Shown here in pieces: positions 23,296-31,087 of a stretch of 55,816 nucleotides of DNA. Under the pieces are notes generated by a model. The model worked only from the letters and a program-made list of their open reading frames with translations. It was not told the DNA's origin and ran no database searches. The translations under genes and the position numbers were made by a program. Origin of the DNA: Branchiibius hedensis (GTDB taxonomy: Bacteria > Actinomycetota > Actinomycetes > Actinomycetales > Dermatophilaceae); assembly GCF_900108585.1 (NCBI RefSeq), contig NZ_UESZ01000003.1, positions 1-55,816 of the forward strand, in the 5' to 3' direction. The stretch's first letter is position 1. Every line of letters starts with the position of its first letter.

Positions 23296-23415
23296 CTACC
23301 GACAGATGGCGCACCGTCCGGCGACGGTACTGCTGTCAGCGGTGCTGGCACCTACTCCAACCACGCCGATGAGCGCGCTGGCGGCAATCAGTGCCGCGAC
23401 GAACTTCTGTTTCAT
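23296..23415 (-). CDS. Tiny secreted peptide precursor
   Basis: A 39-residue gene with a good ribosome site (AGGAGA) before the ATG at 23415. It encodes a clear signal peptide: MKQKF, then a hydrophobic core AALIAASALIGVVGVG and a cleavage site near ASTA. The mature part would be about 13 residues, DSSTVAGRCAICR, with a CxxC pair. The perfect palindrome GGGGTACCCC (23429-23438) lies just upstream. It is divergent from the winged-helix/MFS operon. A signalling peptide, a small bacteriocin or a redox-active peptide are all possible; no homolog is known to me. Confidence 0.6.
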   Translation of the reverse strand: MKQKFVAALIAASALIGVVGVGASTADSSTVAGRCAICR

Positions 23416-23517
23416 GGGTCGTCTCCTAGGGGTACCCCCGCCGGTTACGAAAACTCAGGCACACGTGGCCTTGCCGCATCATACAGCGGCACCGTCACTG
23501 GGGAATATGCTCCGGTC

Positions 23518-24111
23518 GTGGAAGATTCCCCGGCATCACCTGTGAGCGAGGAGGACCTCGAACGGTTCCGCGCCATGGCAAATCCCGTTCGCTTCGAGTT
23601 AGTCGAGGCATTGGAGCTGCGCGGATCGTTGTCTGAGCGCGAGCTACGTCGGTTGGCGTCGACCAGGAGCATCAAGCATCACTTACGAGTGTTGCGGGAC
23701 GCTGGCTACATCGAAGAGGATGACGCCGAGGGGACGTGGAAGCTAACGGTCCATGAAGGGCCAGTAGTTGAGTGGACCCAGGAAGCAGCGGCCGACCCTC
23801 GTGTCGAGCTAGTCATCCGCGAACTCGAACGAATCACCAGCGATCGCCGCGCCCGAAGGGTGGAACGCTTCGATGGTGAGGTCGAGGCCGGGGAGTGGTC
23901 ACCGGAATGGGCGGAGGCTGCGATCGCCAGGGACTACCTGCTGTCGATGCGTTTAGAGGATCTCACCGAGTTCGAGGAACGGCTTCTGAGCTTGATGGGG
24001 GAGTTCAAGGCTCGCTGTGCCCCAAACGGTGAGATCTCGGCACCGGAAGGGCGACAGGACGTGTTCGTGACTTTGGCGGCCTTCCCGATCCGTCTAGGTG
24101 GCGATGGCTGA
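23518..24111 (+). CDS. ArsR-like winged-helix transcriptional regulator
   Basis: A 197-residue protein starting at the GTG at 23518; the long upstream frame lacks a sensible start. The N-terminal half is a winged helix (DLERFRAMANPVRFELVEAL, then LSERELRRL, IKHHLRVLRDAGYIEEDD and the wing TWKLTVHEG). The second half is a helical domain of the type seen in HTH_20/ArsR-related actinobacterial regulators. A TATGCT box shortly before the start suggests a leaderless transcript. Its stop overlaps the MFS gene, so it probably controls that exporter. Confidence 0.78.
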   Translation: MEDSPASPVSEEDLERFRAMANPVRFELVEALELRGSLSERELRRLASTRSIKHHLRVLRDAGYIEEDDAEGTWKLTVHEGPVVEWTQEAAADPRVELVIRELERITSDRRARRVERFDGEVEAGEWSPEWAEAAIARDYLLSMRLEDLTEFEERLLSLMGEFKARCAPNGEISAPEGRQDVFVTLAAFPIRLGGDG

Positions 24112-25381
24112 GCAGGCAGGGACGTGGCGCCAAGTTGATCGCGCCGGTTCGTATCTCGCTGCCCTCGGCGCTGATACGGCTTCGACGTACCTGGTTTACT
24201 TCGGTCTCGCGTGGATCGCTGCGTCAGCCTCTTCGCAGGTGTGGGTTGCGCCGGTTGTCCTGGGCCTAGAAACCGTGCCCAAGATGCTGCTGGGTCTGTT
24301 CGGCGGCGCCCTGGCCGATCGTTGGGGTGTCTGGCGGACAGGTCGTTACACCCTGGCGGCGCGGGTGGTGCTTGCTGCGGCGGCAGTCCCAGTGTTTGCT
24401 CTGCTCGCAGGATCGGGTCAGATCGTCGCGCTAATGCTGTTGGCGCTTGTCCTGGGTTTGCTGGATGCCATCCACGAACCTGCACTGGACGCGGCGGCGG
24501 GCCTAATGGCCCCTCGTGATGACGAACAGACCTCCTTGACCGGGATGGCTGGGGTCGTCATGCAAACCGCCGAGGTCCTCGCCGGGCCAGTGGTTGGCCT
24601 GCTCATCGCCTGGTGGGTCGGAGGCCCGGCGGCCGTCGCGGTCGGCCTGGTGTTTGTCGCGCTCGTGCTGTTCGGGCGGGTGTCCAAGGGGCGCCCTGAG
24701 GAGCGTGACAGCTCGGAAGGTCTGTGGAGCGATGCGATTGCGGGCCTGGGGGTAGCCCGTTCAGTCGGTCTAATGCCGATCCTGGGGCTACTTACAGTCG
24801 CGAACTCGGCCGCGACCGCTCCGCTCGTCGGGGCATTGCCAGTGATTGCTCGCACGCACCATTGGACGGCGGAAACGTTCGGCTTCGTGGCTGTTGCATT
24901 TGCCCTTGGCGCCATCGGTGGCGCGTACTTGGCAACGCTTCTGAAGGACTGGCCCATGCCAAGGAAGACGTTGGCTGCTTTGGTCGCGCTCATTCCTGCG
25001 GCAGGGTCGCTGGCCTTGTTCTCGGTCGCCGGTACACCGGTCCTAGTTTTCATCGCGGCCGCGGTGATGGGGGTCGCGTGTCAGTTCGCCGGACGGCTGT
25101 TGTTCGCTCAGATCCGATCGCGATCTCCGCGCCGATTCCTGGGCCGGGTGATGGGACTGACGCAGGCCGCGGTCTATGTAGGAATCCCGATCGGCTACGG
25201 CGCGTACGCCGCGCTAGCCGCTGTCTTCTCCCCTCCCGTAGCGGGAGTGACGTTGGCCGTGGTGTTGATGCTTTTCGCGCTGTTCTGCCTTAGTCGGCCG
25301 CGACTGTGGGCTGCGACCCCTGACGCAGGGTTGGGCGGCGTTGACGAGCCAGATCCGTCAAACGTCGAAGCTCAGCAGTGA
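24104..25381 (+). CDS. MFS transporter
   Basis: A 425-residue protein with about twelve membrane helices, arranged as two six-helix halves around a loop near residue 195 (KGRPEERDSSEG). The loop between helices 2 and 3 has GGALADRWGVWRTGRY, a family marker. It resembles enterobactin-exporter-like and macrolide-efflux-like MFS proteins. It overlaps the upstream regulator by eight bases (ATG at 24104; an in-frame GTG at 24098 is also possible). The substrate is unknown; a drug or the nearby peptide are both conceivable. Confidence 0.85.
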   Translation: MAEQAGTWRQVDRAGSYLAALGADTASTYLVYFGLAWIAASASSQVWVAPVVLGLETVPKMLLGLFGGALADRWGVWRTGRYTLAARVVLAAAAVPVFALLAGSGQIVALMLLALVLGLLDAIHEPALDAAAGLMAPRDDEQTSLTGMAGVVMQTAEVLAGPVVGLLIAWWVGGPAAVAVGLVFVALVLFGRVSKGRPEERDSSEGLWSDAIAGLGVARSVGLMPILGLLTVANSAATAPLVGALPVIARTHHWTAETFGFVAVAFALGAIGGAYLATLLKDWPMPRKTLAALVALIPAAGSLALFSVAGTPVLVFIAAAVMGVACQFAGRLLFAQIRSRSPRRFLGRVMGLTQAAVYVGIPIGYGAYAALAAVFSPPVAGVTLAVVLMLFALFCLSRPRLWAATPDAGLGGVDEPDPSNVEAQQ

Positions 25382-25646
25382 ACGTCGCTTCGTCAAACCA
25401 GATCATCGGGGACACCTCGAACATCGCGCTGAGCGCGACCAGGTAGTAGCCGCCGGGGTTCGCGGCGGGCGCAGTACGCCACTTATTCAGCAGCGGCACG
25501 GATATGTCATAGCCCAACTGTTGGGCGCGATACGCCATCGCCCGCAGCGACGGGCGGGCAAGACGCCCGTCAGGAGTAGCCCAGGCACTGGCGTCAATCA
25601 GGTTGCAGTAACGCTCGGTGAAGTTGCTTAGAACCTTGGCCGCCAT
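25290..25646 (-). CDS. EspR-like XRE family regulator 1
   Basis: A 118-residue protein beginning at the ATG at 25646. Its core (NFTERYCNLIDASAW, LRAMAYRAQQLGYDISVPLL, NKWRTAPAANPGGYYLVALSAMF and then FEVSPMIWFDE) has the layout of Mycobacterium EspR: helix-turn-helix, then a short C-terminal helix pair for dimerisation. A TATAGT box six bases before the start suggests a leaderless transcript. A perfect palindrome covers the -35 region, so it is probably autoregulated. The last 92 bases lie inside the 3' end of the convergent MFS gene. Confidence 0.72.
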   Translation of the reverse strand: MAAKVLSNFTERYCNLIDASAWATPDGRLARPSLRAMAYRAQQLGYDISVPLLNKWRTAPAANPGGYYLVALSAMFEVSPMIWFDEATFTAELRRLTDLARQRRPTLRQGSQPTVAAD

Positions 25647-25652
25647 ACGGTA

Positions 25653-25683
25653 ACTATACGCCAGGTGTCTACGTTCGTAGACA
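25653..25683 (-). promoter_or_regulatory. Promoter and perfect palindromic operator of EspR-like gene 1
   Basis: The 18-mer TGTCTACGTTCGTAGACA (25666-25683) is an 8-bp inverted repeat around two bases. The -10 box TATAGT lies at 25653-25658, and the ATG follows six bases later. Confidence 0.7.
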
Positions 25684-25794
25684 TTTCCAATCTTTGGTAA
25701 AGATGGGCCGCACCCGTATTTTTGCTGGCTACGTCGTGCTTTAGTTTCCTCAGTCCGGACTTCCCCAACCCCGGACTGGCGCAAGGAGACCCCG

Positions 25795-26016
25795 ATGAGT
25801 GTTGTTGCGGCGCAGGCCATTCCGCCGATGGAAACGAGGTCGGTTGACGTAAGCGCGTGGCACCGTCTCACGGTGCGCGCGGTGGGGTGCGAGCTCCCCT
25901 GGACGGCGGAGAGCGCAAGGGTGATCGTTCAGGTTCTCAATCTGTGCGTGAGTCCAGCGACCGTGCTCGTGTGGGGGGGCTTCTACGATCCAGTGGATCT
26001 CCAGCCGGGCGAGTAG
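25795..26016 (+). CDS. Small hypothetical protein
   Basis: A 73-residue protein with a good AAGGAG site before its ATG. Its second half is hydrophobic and strand-like (RVIVQVLNLCVSPATVLVWG). It is divergent from EspR-like gene 1 and convergent with EspR-like gene 2, ending five bases from it. Function unknown. Confidence 0.55.
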   Translation: MSVVAAQAIPPMETRSVDVSAWHRLTVRAVGCELPWTAESARVIVQVLNLCVSPATVLVWGGFYDPVDLQPGE

Positions 26017-26020
26017 CTAG

Positions 26021-26341
26021 TTAGTCGTCCGTTCGCATGCGGCCCAGCAACTCGCGAGTCTCGCGCACTTGTACCCGGGTGTCCGGGTTGAAGAAGAAGT
26101 CAGCAGGAACGCCGAAGAATCGGGTCAGTCCGTAGATCGTCGCCGCCGATGGGATCTTGGTGCGTCCGGTGGCTAGGTGGTGGATTCCAGATCGGGTGAT
26201 CGGGAATCCCATCTCCGTCATGCCGTCCGCGATTTCGGCCCAGGTATAGCGCCATCCGCTGTCGTTAGGGATGTTGTCGCGCAGCCACTCCATGCTCTCG
26301 ACCAGCTCGGGAATCTCCCCCGAGGACTGAGACGACGGCAT
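26021..26341 (-). CDS. EspR-like XRE family regulator 2, probable repressor of the transfer operon
   Basis: A 106-residue protein; the start at 26341 has a GGAGGGAG site five bases upstream (a GTG at 26377 is the alternative). The pattern WAEIADGMTEMGFPITRSGI, HHLATGRTKIPSAATIYGLT and then RFFGVPADFFFNPD is EspR-type: helix-turn-helix followed by the dimerisation helices. It is transcribed away from the transfer operon, and the shared gap holds two operator-like 18-mers. That arrangement is usual for a repressor of conjugation genes. Confidence 0.72.
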   Translation of the reverse strand: MPSSQSSGEIPELVESMEWLRDNIPNDSGWRYTWAEIADGMTEMGFPITRSGIHHLATGRTKIPSAATIYGLTRFFGVPADFFFNPDTRVQVRETRELLGRMRTDD

Positions 26342-26415
26342 GAGGCTCCCTCCGCGGACTAGCTGCACCTGGTTCACCCCTCAACCTACCGGCCAGAGAC
26401 CGCTTGCAAAGCCAA

Positions 26416-26460
26416 TGTCTACGACGGTATACATAACCCCAACGTCTACCGTAGTAAACA
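26416..26460. promoter_or_regulatory. Two operator-like sites between EspR-like gene 2 and the transfer operon
   Basis: TGTCTACGACGGTATACA (26416-26433) and CGTCTACCGTAGTAAACA (26443-26460) differ at a few positions from the perfect palindrome at 25666. Their centres are 27 bases apart. They lie upstream of both divergent genes. Confidence 0.62.
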
Positions 26461-26475
26461 GACAGGAGGGGTGTC

Positions 26476-26808
26476 GTGGCTAGCTCCCGGATCACCGTCT
26501 TTCTCGCTGCGGGTGTCTACCCGGAGGTGGCGTCCCACATCGTCTGCGACGTGGCAGGCGCCCGCGCGGAACTCAGCTCGACAGGTCGAGAAGTCACGAT
26601 CTTCGGGGTTAGTCGTCGGCGTCTGAGATTTCTGCTGTGGTGCTTCGAGCGGCGCCGTGCCGCCTCGGTTTCGGGACTCACCTGGCTAACCCTCCTTGTC
26701 CCGTCATCCGCGACGGTCCCCTTGCTCGACCGCTGGTCGGCGTGGACGTTGGAACGAGAGCATGCGTCAGCACTGCGGACGGTCCTGGCAGCGGGAACCG
26801 CGCGATGA
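26476..26808 (+). CDS. First gene of the transfer operon, small basic protein
   Basis: A 110-residue protein with a GTG start after AGGAGGGG. A strand-helix beginning (SRITVFLAAGVYPEVASHIV) and a moderately hydrophobic middle (LTWLTLLVPSSATVPLL) are seen, but no family is clear. Its stop overlaps the next start as ATGA. As first gene behind the operator sites it may couple regulation to the operon. Confidence 0.6.
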   Translation: MASSRITVFLAAGVYPEVASHIVCDVAGARAELSSTGREVTIFGVSRRRLRFLLWCFERRRAASVSGLTWLTLLVPSSATVPLLDRWSAWTLEREHASALRTVLAAGTAR

Positions 26809-28022
26809 AGAAGCTCGTGCTGGTTCTGGTGGTGCCGCTGCTGCTGTTCTTGATGGTGCCATTACTGATTGCTGCGACGGTGGCGTCGGGCGGTGCTGGT
26901 TGGAACGCAGCTCAGGCCGCGTGTGATGGTGCTGCCGATGTGCCGGGCGCGTCCGCGACTGGTGGCTCTGGTGGGGGAGCGTTGCCGGTTCCCCCGGTGG
27001 GGAATTGGCCGCGACGGAACTCGTTGGCTAACCCGCCGTTGCCAGTGCCACCGGATTACGCGGCCGACTACAAGGGGGCGGCGGCCAAGTACGGGTTGCC
27101 GTGGTCGGTGCTGGCTGGGGTCGGGATGATCGAGACCGGTCACGGCCACATGGTCTCGACGAACGTGTTTGGTGCGGCCGGGCCGATGGCGTTTACGCCG
27201 GAGGCGTGGAACCAGTACGGCGTCCTTGCTCCGGGTCACACGGGAAAGCCGGACCGGATGGACCGCTCTGATGCGATCTATTCGGCGGGCAATTTGGTGC
27301 GCCAGCTGGTGCAGCAGAAGGGCTCGATCGAGGCGGCGCTGTTGCAGTACGGCGGCGGCGGCGCCCGCTGGTACGTCGGGGACGTCCTGTTCTACGCGAA
27401 CGCCTATGACTCCGGTGCCGTTGGCATCGGAGGGTCAGGTGGATGCGGTGGCGCTGGGGGCGCAGCCGGGATCGGCGCTGGGGTAGCGGCCACGTGTGGC
27501 GATGGCGATTCACGCGGCGCGGCCGACGGGGCGCTGGTGTACGCGGGTTCTTGCTGGTACGGCGGGAACGGGGTTCCTATCTACGCCAATGGCGGTGACG
27601 TGCACGGCACGCGGTGGCAGTGCACCGAGTTGGTGCGGCGCTTTTGGAAGGCCAAGGGGTGGGCGCCGCAGTCCTGGTCCGGTGGGGTCGGCAAAACGCT
27701 GTGGAAGCAGGACACCCCGGCCGGGGCGATCTCTGAGCCGCAGGGAGCGATCACGCAGCTCGCGGCTGGCGACATTCTCTCGATGGGCTGGGGCAGCACC
27801 CCGACTGGTCACGTGGGCGTCGTGAATTTCATCAAACCGGCCGGGCCGGGGAAGTGGGTTGTGCAGATGGCATCACAGAACACTCCGCAGGCGATGTGGT
27901 ACTTCGACTGGGACGGCCGGAGCTTGGTTTCCCACTTTGCGGGTTTCCCGGTGACCGGGGTGATGCACCACATCGCATCGACCCCGACGGGCACGCCGTC
28001 GACGAGTGCGGGGGCGCGGTGA
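26805..28022 (+). CDS. VirB1-like bifunctional cell-wall hydrolase (SLT + CHAP)
   Basis: A 405-residue exported protein. A membrane/signal segment at 1-30 (LVLVLVVPLLLFLMVPLLIA) is followed by a low-complexity linker. A lysozyme-like transglycosylase domain spans about 90-190 (WSVLAGVGMIETGHG with its catalytic-type Glu, then GPMAFTPEAW). A Gly-rich linker leads to a CHAP amidase/peptidase domain at about 245-385, with Cys in WQCTELVRRFW and His in PTGHVGVVNF. It would open peptidoglycan for the type IV channel. Overlaps join it to both neighbours (ATGA, TGATG). Confidence 0.85.
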   Translation: MKKLVLVLVVPLLLFLMVPLLIAATVASGGAGWNAAQAACDGAADVPGASATGGSGGGALPVPPVGNWPRRNSLANPPLPVPPDYAADYKGAAAKYGLPWSVLAGVGMIETGHGHMVSTNVFGAAGPMAFTPEAWNQYGVLAPGHTGKPDRMDRSDAIYSAGNLVRQLVQQKGSIEAALLQYGGGGARWYVGDVLFYANAYDSGAVGIGGSGGCGGAGGAAGIGAGVAATCGDGDSRGAADGALVYAGSCWYGGNGVPIYANGGDVHGTRWQCTELVRRFWKAKGWAPQSWSGGVGKTLWKQDTPAGAISEPQGAITQLAAGDILSMGWGSTPTGHVGVVNFIKPAGPGKWVVQMASQNTPQAMWYFDWDGRSLVSHFAGFPVTGVMHHIASTPTGTPSTSAGAR

Positions 28023-28540
28023 TGGGCGCCCGCTGGGTGCGGGCTGCGGCCGTGATGGGGTCGGTCGCCGTGCTGGCGGGGTGCGGTGCTTCGTCGACGA
28101 CGCCTGCCGGGACGTACACCCCCGGCGCGGTGACGACTTCCTCGACCTCCTCGTCGACGTGGCTCCCGGAGCCGAGTTATCCGACAAGCCCGGCGCCGGT
28201 TTCGGCGCCTCCTGCGGCGGCCTCGGCGGCGGCTGTGCGGTTTGTGCAGTTGCTTGGCCACACGGCTGGTGCGGACCGCACGAAGTGGACGGATGCGCTG
28301 ACCCCGTTGTGCACCAAGGAGTTTGGCGACCAGTTGGCGCTTGGGTCGCCTTCGGAGATCCCGGACCAGAAGGTGTCCGGGTCGGCGGCGCTGGTGGGTA
28401 GCTCGGCGTTGTTGGTGGCCGCGTACTTCGTGCCGACTAGCAAGGGCGGCTTCACGGTGTGGGTCGACTACAGCCAGTCACCCGTGTTGGTGACGGCGGC
28501 GATGCCTGGTCGTCAGTCGTTCGAGCAGGCCGCGTCGTGA
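28022..28540 (+). CDS. Transfer-system lipoprotein
   Basis: A 172-residue lipoprotein. The signal peptide (AAAVMGSVAVLAGC) ends in the lipobox LAGC, so Cys is lipidated. A Ser/Thr/Pro-rich linker to about residue 65 leads to a folded domain (RFVQLLGHTAGADRTKWTD) of NTF2-like size, with strands near the end (GGFTVWVDYSQSPVLVTAAM). It likely sits on the outer side of the membrane as part of the secretion complex. Confidence 0.72.
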   Translation: MGARWVRAAAVMGSVAVLAGCGASSTTPAGTYTPGAVTTSSTSSSTWLPEPSYPTSPAPVSAPPAAASAAAVRFVQLLGHTAGADRTKWTDALTPLCTKEFGDQLALGSPSEIPDQKVSGSAALVGSSALLVAAYFVPTSKGGFTVWVDYSQSPVLVTAAMPGRQSFEQAAS

Positions 28541-28662
28541 CCGCGGCCGTGAGGGTTTGCCAGGAAGGTCCGGTCCCGGATCTGACTGGCGCGCAAGGAG
28601 TCCCGAGCCAACCGGCCGTGACGCAACAACAGGTAAGAAAACCGATTGGAAGGAAAGACATT

Positions 28663-28983
28663 ATGTCGACTATCGCGTTGACGGCCGGTGCCGTCATCGA
28701 GCAGGTTCAGCACCTCGCCGCGGTCGCGCCGCAGGTGACGGTCCCCAACCCGGGTGCGGGTTCGCAGCCGCCCGGCTTCTCCCACTTCACCACGGTCATG
28801 GGCTGGGGAAAGTGGATCGCACTGGGCATCTTCGTTCTGGCGCTGATCGGTGGTGGCGTGATGATGGCCGTTTCCGGTCGCCGCCAGGGCGACGGGGGCG
28901 AGCACGTCTCCAAGCTCGGTTGGATCCTCGGCGGCGTCATGGTGTCCTCGGCCGCCGTGTCGCTCGTGGGCTTCCTGGGCTGA
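28663..28983 (+). CDS. Two-helix pilin-like (VirB2/TrbC-like) membrane protein
   Basis: A 106-residue protein starting at the ATG at 28663 after AAGGAAAG. A 40-residue head is followed by two membrane helices (WIALGIFVLALIGGGVMMAV and LGWILGGVMVSSAAVSLVGF) separated by a short basic loop. This is the topology of VirB2/TrbC pilins. Gram-positive systems often have such a protein without making a long pilus. The 122 bases before it hold no gene. Confidence 0.6.
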   Translation: MSTIALTAGAVIEQVQHLAAVAPQVTVPNPGAGSQPPGFSHFTTVMGWGKWIALGIFVLALIGGGVMMAVSGRRQGDGGEHVSKLGWILGGVMVSSAAVSLVGFLG

Positions 28984-29000
28984 GCCGGGGGATCTGAAAT

Positions 29001-29777
29001 ATGTCCCGAAACGATGATGCGACTCGTTCGCGGTTCGCGGTCAGCCCGTGGGCAGTGCTGGCGGGCCTGCTGGTGTTGATCGTGGTGGCCGTGGCGGTTC
29101 TGCTTTTCGTCAGGGACGACGGCTCTGACTCGGCGGCGACCCCGCCGAGTCAGAGCCACACCCGGGCCACCACCGCACCGGCGACGGGCAGCAGCACGAG
29201 TTCGTCGACGGCGGCGACTGATTCGGTGTGTGGTCTGCCGTCGGGCGATCAGAACATCCCCACGACCGGTGTCGCAGACCAGTTCGTCAGCAACGGGGGG
29301 AAGCTGTCGTATCCCGTTGCGCCTAAGACGCTGGGTCCGGGCGTGACGAACGCCGACGGGTCCCGTACCTGTTTTGCTCATTCACCGGCCGGAGCGGTGC
29401 AGGCAGCGGCAACGCTGTTGGCGATGGTGAACGCCGTGCCTCGCTCAGCTGGCGTTGCTCAGGTCAAGGCGATGGTGATCGGAGGGAATGTCGATTCGGC
29501 TGTTGAGCAGCTCGTCCCGGCCGCTTTGAGTGATGGTCCGTCGGGAACGATCTCCGCTTTCAAGGTGACCTCCTACGACTCTTCCTCGGCGGTTGTCTCG
29601 ATCGGCTTTTCCTTTGAGAACGGGGGGTATGCGGCGATCCCGCTGGCGTTGCAGTGGAAGGACGGGGACTGGAAGGCCCCGGTGACCGATGCCGGGATGC
29701 CGCTGCAAGGAGGCACCCAGGTCTTGCAATCACTGGATGGGTTCACGTCCTGGTCCTCGATCGGTGGTGGCAACTGA
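29001..29777 (+). CDS. VirB8/TcpC-like transfer protein
   Basis: A 258-residue protein with a short cytoplasmic head, one membrane helix (about 16-37, AVLAGLLVLIVVAVAVLLFV), a Ser/Thr linker to about 75, and an outer domain. The end of that domain (TISAFKVTSYDSSSAVVSIG, PLALQWKDGDWKAP) looks like the strand sheet of the NTF2-like fold used by VirB8 and TcpC as a channel scaffold. Position between the pilin-like and VirB6-like genes supports this. Stop and next start overlap (TGATG). Confidence 0.65.
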   Translation: MSRNDDATRSRFAVSPWAVLAGLLVLIVVAVAVLLFVRDDGSDSAATPPSQSHTRATTAPATGSSTSSSTAATDSVCGLPSGDQNIPTTGVADQFVSNGGKLSYPVAPKTLGPGVTNADGSRTCFAHSPAGAVQAAATLLAMVNAVPRSAGVAQVKAMVIGGNVDSAVEQLVPAALSDGPSGTISAFKVTSYDSSSAVVSIGFSFENGGYAAIPLALQWKDGDWKAPVTDAGMPLQGGTQVLQSLDGFTSWSSIGGGN

Positions 29778-31075
29778 TGTGCGCCATCTGGGAGCCCACG
29801 TGCATGATCAGCGAGGCTGCTGCCTCGGCGTTCGAGAAGGCGGTTGATAAGTGCATCGAGTGGGCTGCGGAGGCTTTCGCTAAGGGCATCGAGTGGTCGG
29901 CGACCTGGTGGCTGGGCAGCACCCCGGGCACCACTGGTTCCGGCAATAACACGCGCTGGGCGCCCCCGGAGATCACCTGGATTCGGGATCACCTCCTGTA
30001 TTACACGCTGGGAATGATGGTGATGGGTTTCATCATCGCGGGCGTGAAGATGGCGCTGCGGCCGGGCCATCGCAACGTGCAAGACATTCTCGTGGCGATC
30101 GTTTATCAGATGCTCGCGGTCGGGATGTCGACCACGATCATCGGTGTCTGTGTGGTGATCTCCGATGAGTTGGCGCGGTGGCTCCTGCAATCGGCGCTGG
30201 GCACTAAAGCGGCGGGGTCAGGTGACGCGCTGGCTGCGACCTTCAAGAGCCTGCTGCAACTGGATAACTGGTCTGGGTTGGCGGCGGGTGTCACAACCCT
30301 GGTCGCGTTGGGGATCCTGTTTTTCGGGTTCCTGGCCTCGGTGTTGCAGTGGCTCCTACTGCTGGCCCGCACGGACATTCTGATCGTTCTGGCCGGTGTG
30401 CTGCCGTTGTCGGGGTCGTTCACGCAGGCCGAGATCGGTAAGAAGTGGTTTCAACGGCTGCTGGCCTGGACGGTCGCGTTCATCCTGTACGCGCCGACGG
30501 CGGCCCTGTTCTACGCGGCTGGTTTCAAGTTGCTGCAAAACAATGCTCTGTCCGGTCAGGGACCGGTGCGCTTGGCGCAGGGCGTGATGATGTTCGCTCT
30601 GGCGATCGTGGCCCTTGGGGCGATTGTGAAGGTCGTCAACCCGCTGGCCGCTGCCGTGGCTTCCGGCACTGGCGGGGCTGCCCTGCTGGGCGCGGCCGGA
30701 GTGGCCGGTTTGGCGAGCCGGATGCCGTCGGGTGCCCGCGGTGCTGGTGGTGGGCGGCATTCCTCATCGGGCGGTTCTGGTGGTACCTCCGGCGGTAAAT
30801 CGGCCACCGGCACTCGTGGCGGCAATGGGTCGGGCGGTAACCCGATGCGGTCCGCTTCGACGGCTAAGGGTGTTTCGCCCGCGGGTAACGGGGCGACCGG
30901 GGCTGCCCCGGGTGCCGGTAGCGGAGCGACCGGGGCTACCCAGGGTGCCGGCAGCGGGGCGAAAGCCGGCGCCGTGGCGGCCGTGCCGGTGGTGGCCGCT
31001 CAGTTGGGCGCCAAAGCGATCGGTACCGGCGGCAAGGTCATCGGCGGCGCCGCCGAGAAAAGCACTGAGGAATAA
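29777..31075 (+). CDS. VirB6/TrbL-like polytopic channel protein
   Basis: A 432-residue membrane protein starting at the ATG at 29777. About six helices lie between residues 70 and 320 (for example LLYYTLGMMVMGFIIAGVKM, LVAIVYQMLAVGMSTTIIGV, ILFFGFLASVLQWLLLLA). The last 110 residues are a Gly/Ser/Ala tail with a repeated ATGA-x-xGAGSG pattern. VirB6 and TrbL proteins form the inner-membrane DNA channel. It is followed by an AAGGAGAT site for the next gene. Confidence 0.75.
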   Translation: MCAIWEPTCMISEAAASAFEKAVDKCIEWAAEAFAKGIEWSATWWLGSTPGTTGSGNNTRWAPPEITWIRDHLLYYTLGMMVMGFIIAGVKMALRPGHRNVQDILVAIVYQMLAVGMSTTIIGVCVVISDELARWLLQSALGTKAAGSGDALAATFKSLLQLDNWSGLAAGVTTLVALGILFFGFLASVLQWLLLLARTDILIVLAGVLPLSGSFTQAEIGKKWFQRLLAWTVAFILYAPTAALFYAAGFKLLQNNALSGQGPVRLAQGVMMFALAIVALGAIVKVVNPLAAAVASGTGGAALLGAAGVAGLASRMPSGARGAGGGRHSSSGGSGGTSGGKSATGTRGGNGSGGNPMRSASTAKGVSPAGNGATGAAPGAGSGATGATQGAGSGAKAGAVAAVPVVAAQLGAKAIGTGGKVIGGAAEKSTEE

Positions 31076-31087
31076 GGAGATACGTGT

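Noticed and set aside
22855-23517. Upstream extension of the ArsR-like regulator to 418 residues
   Set aside because: The first 220 codons overlap the RHH gene and the secreted-peptide gene on the other strand and look random; the regulator fold begins after the GTG at 23518.
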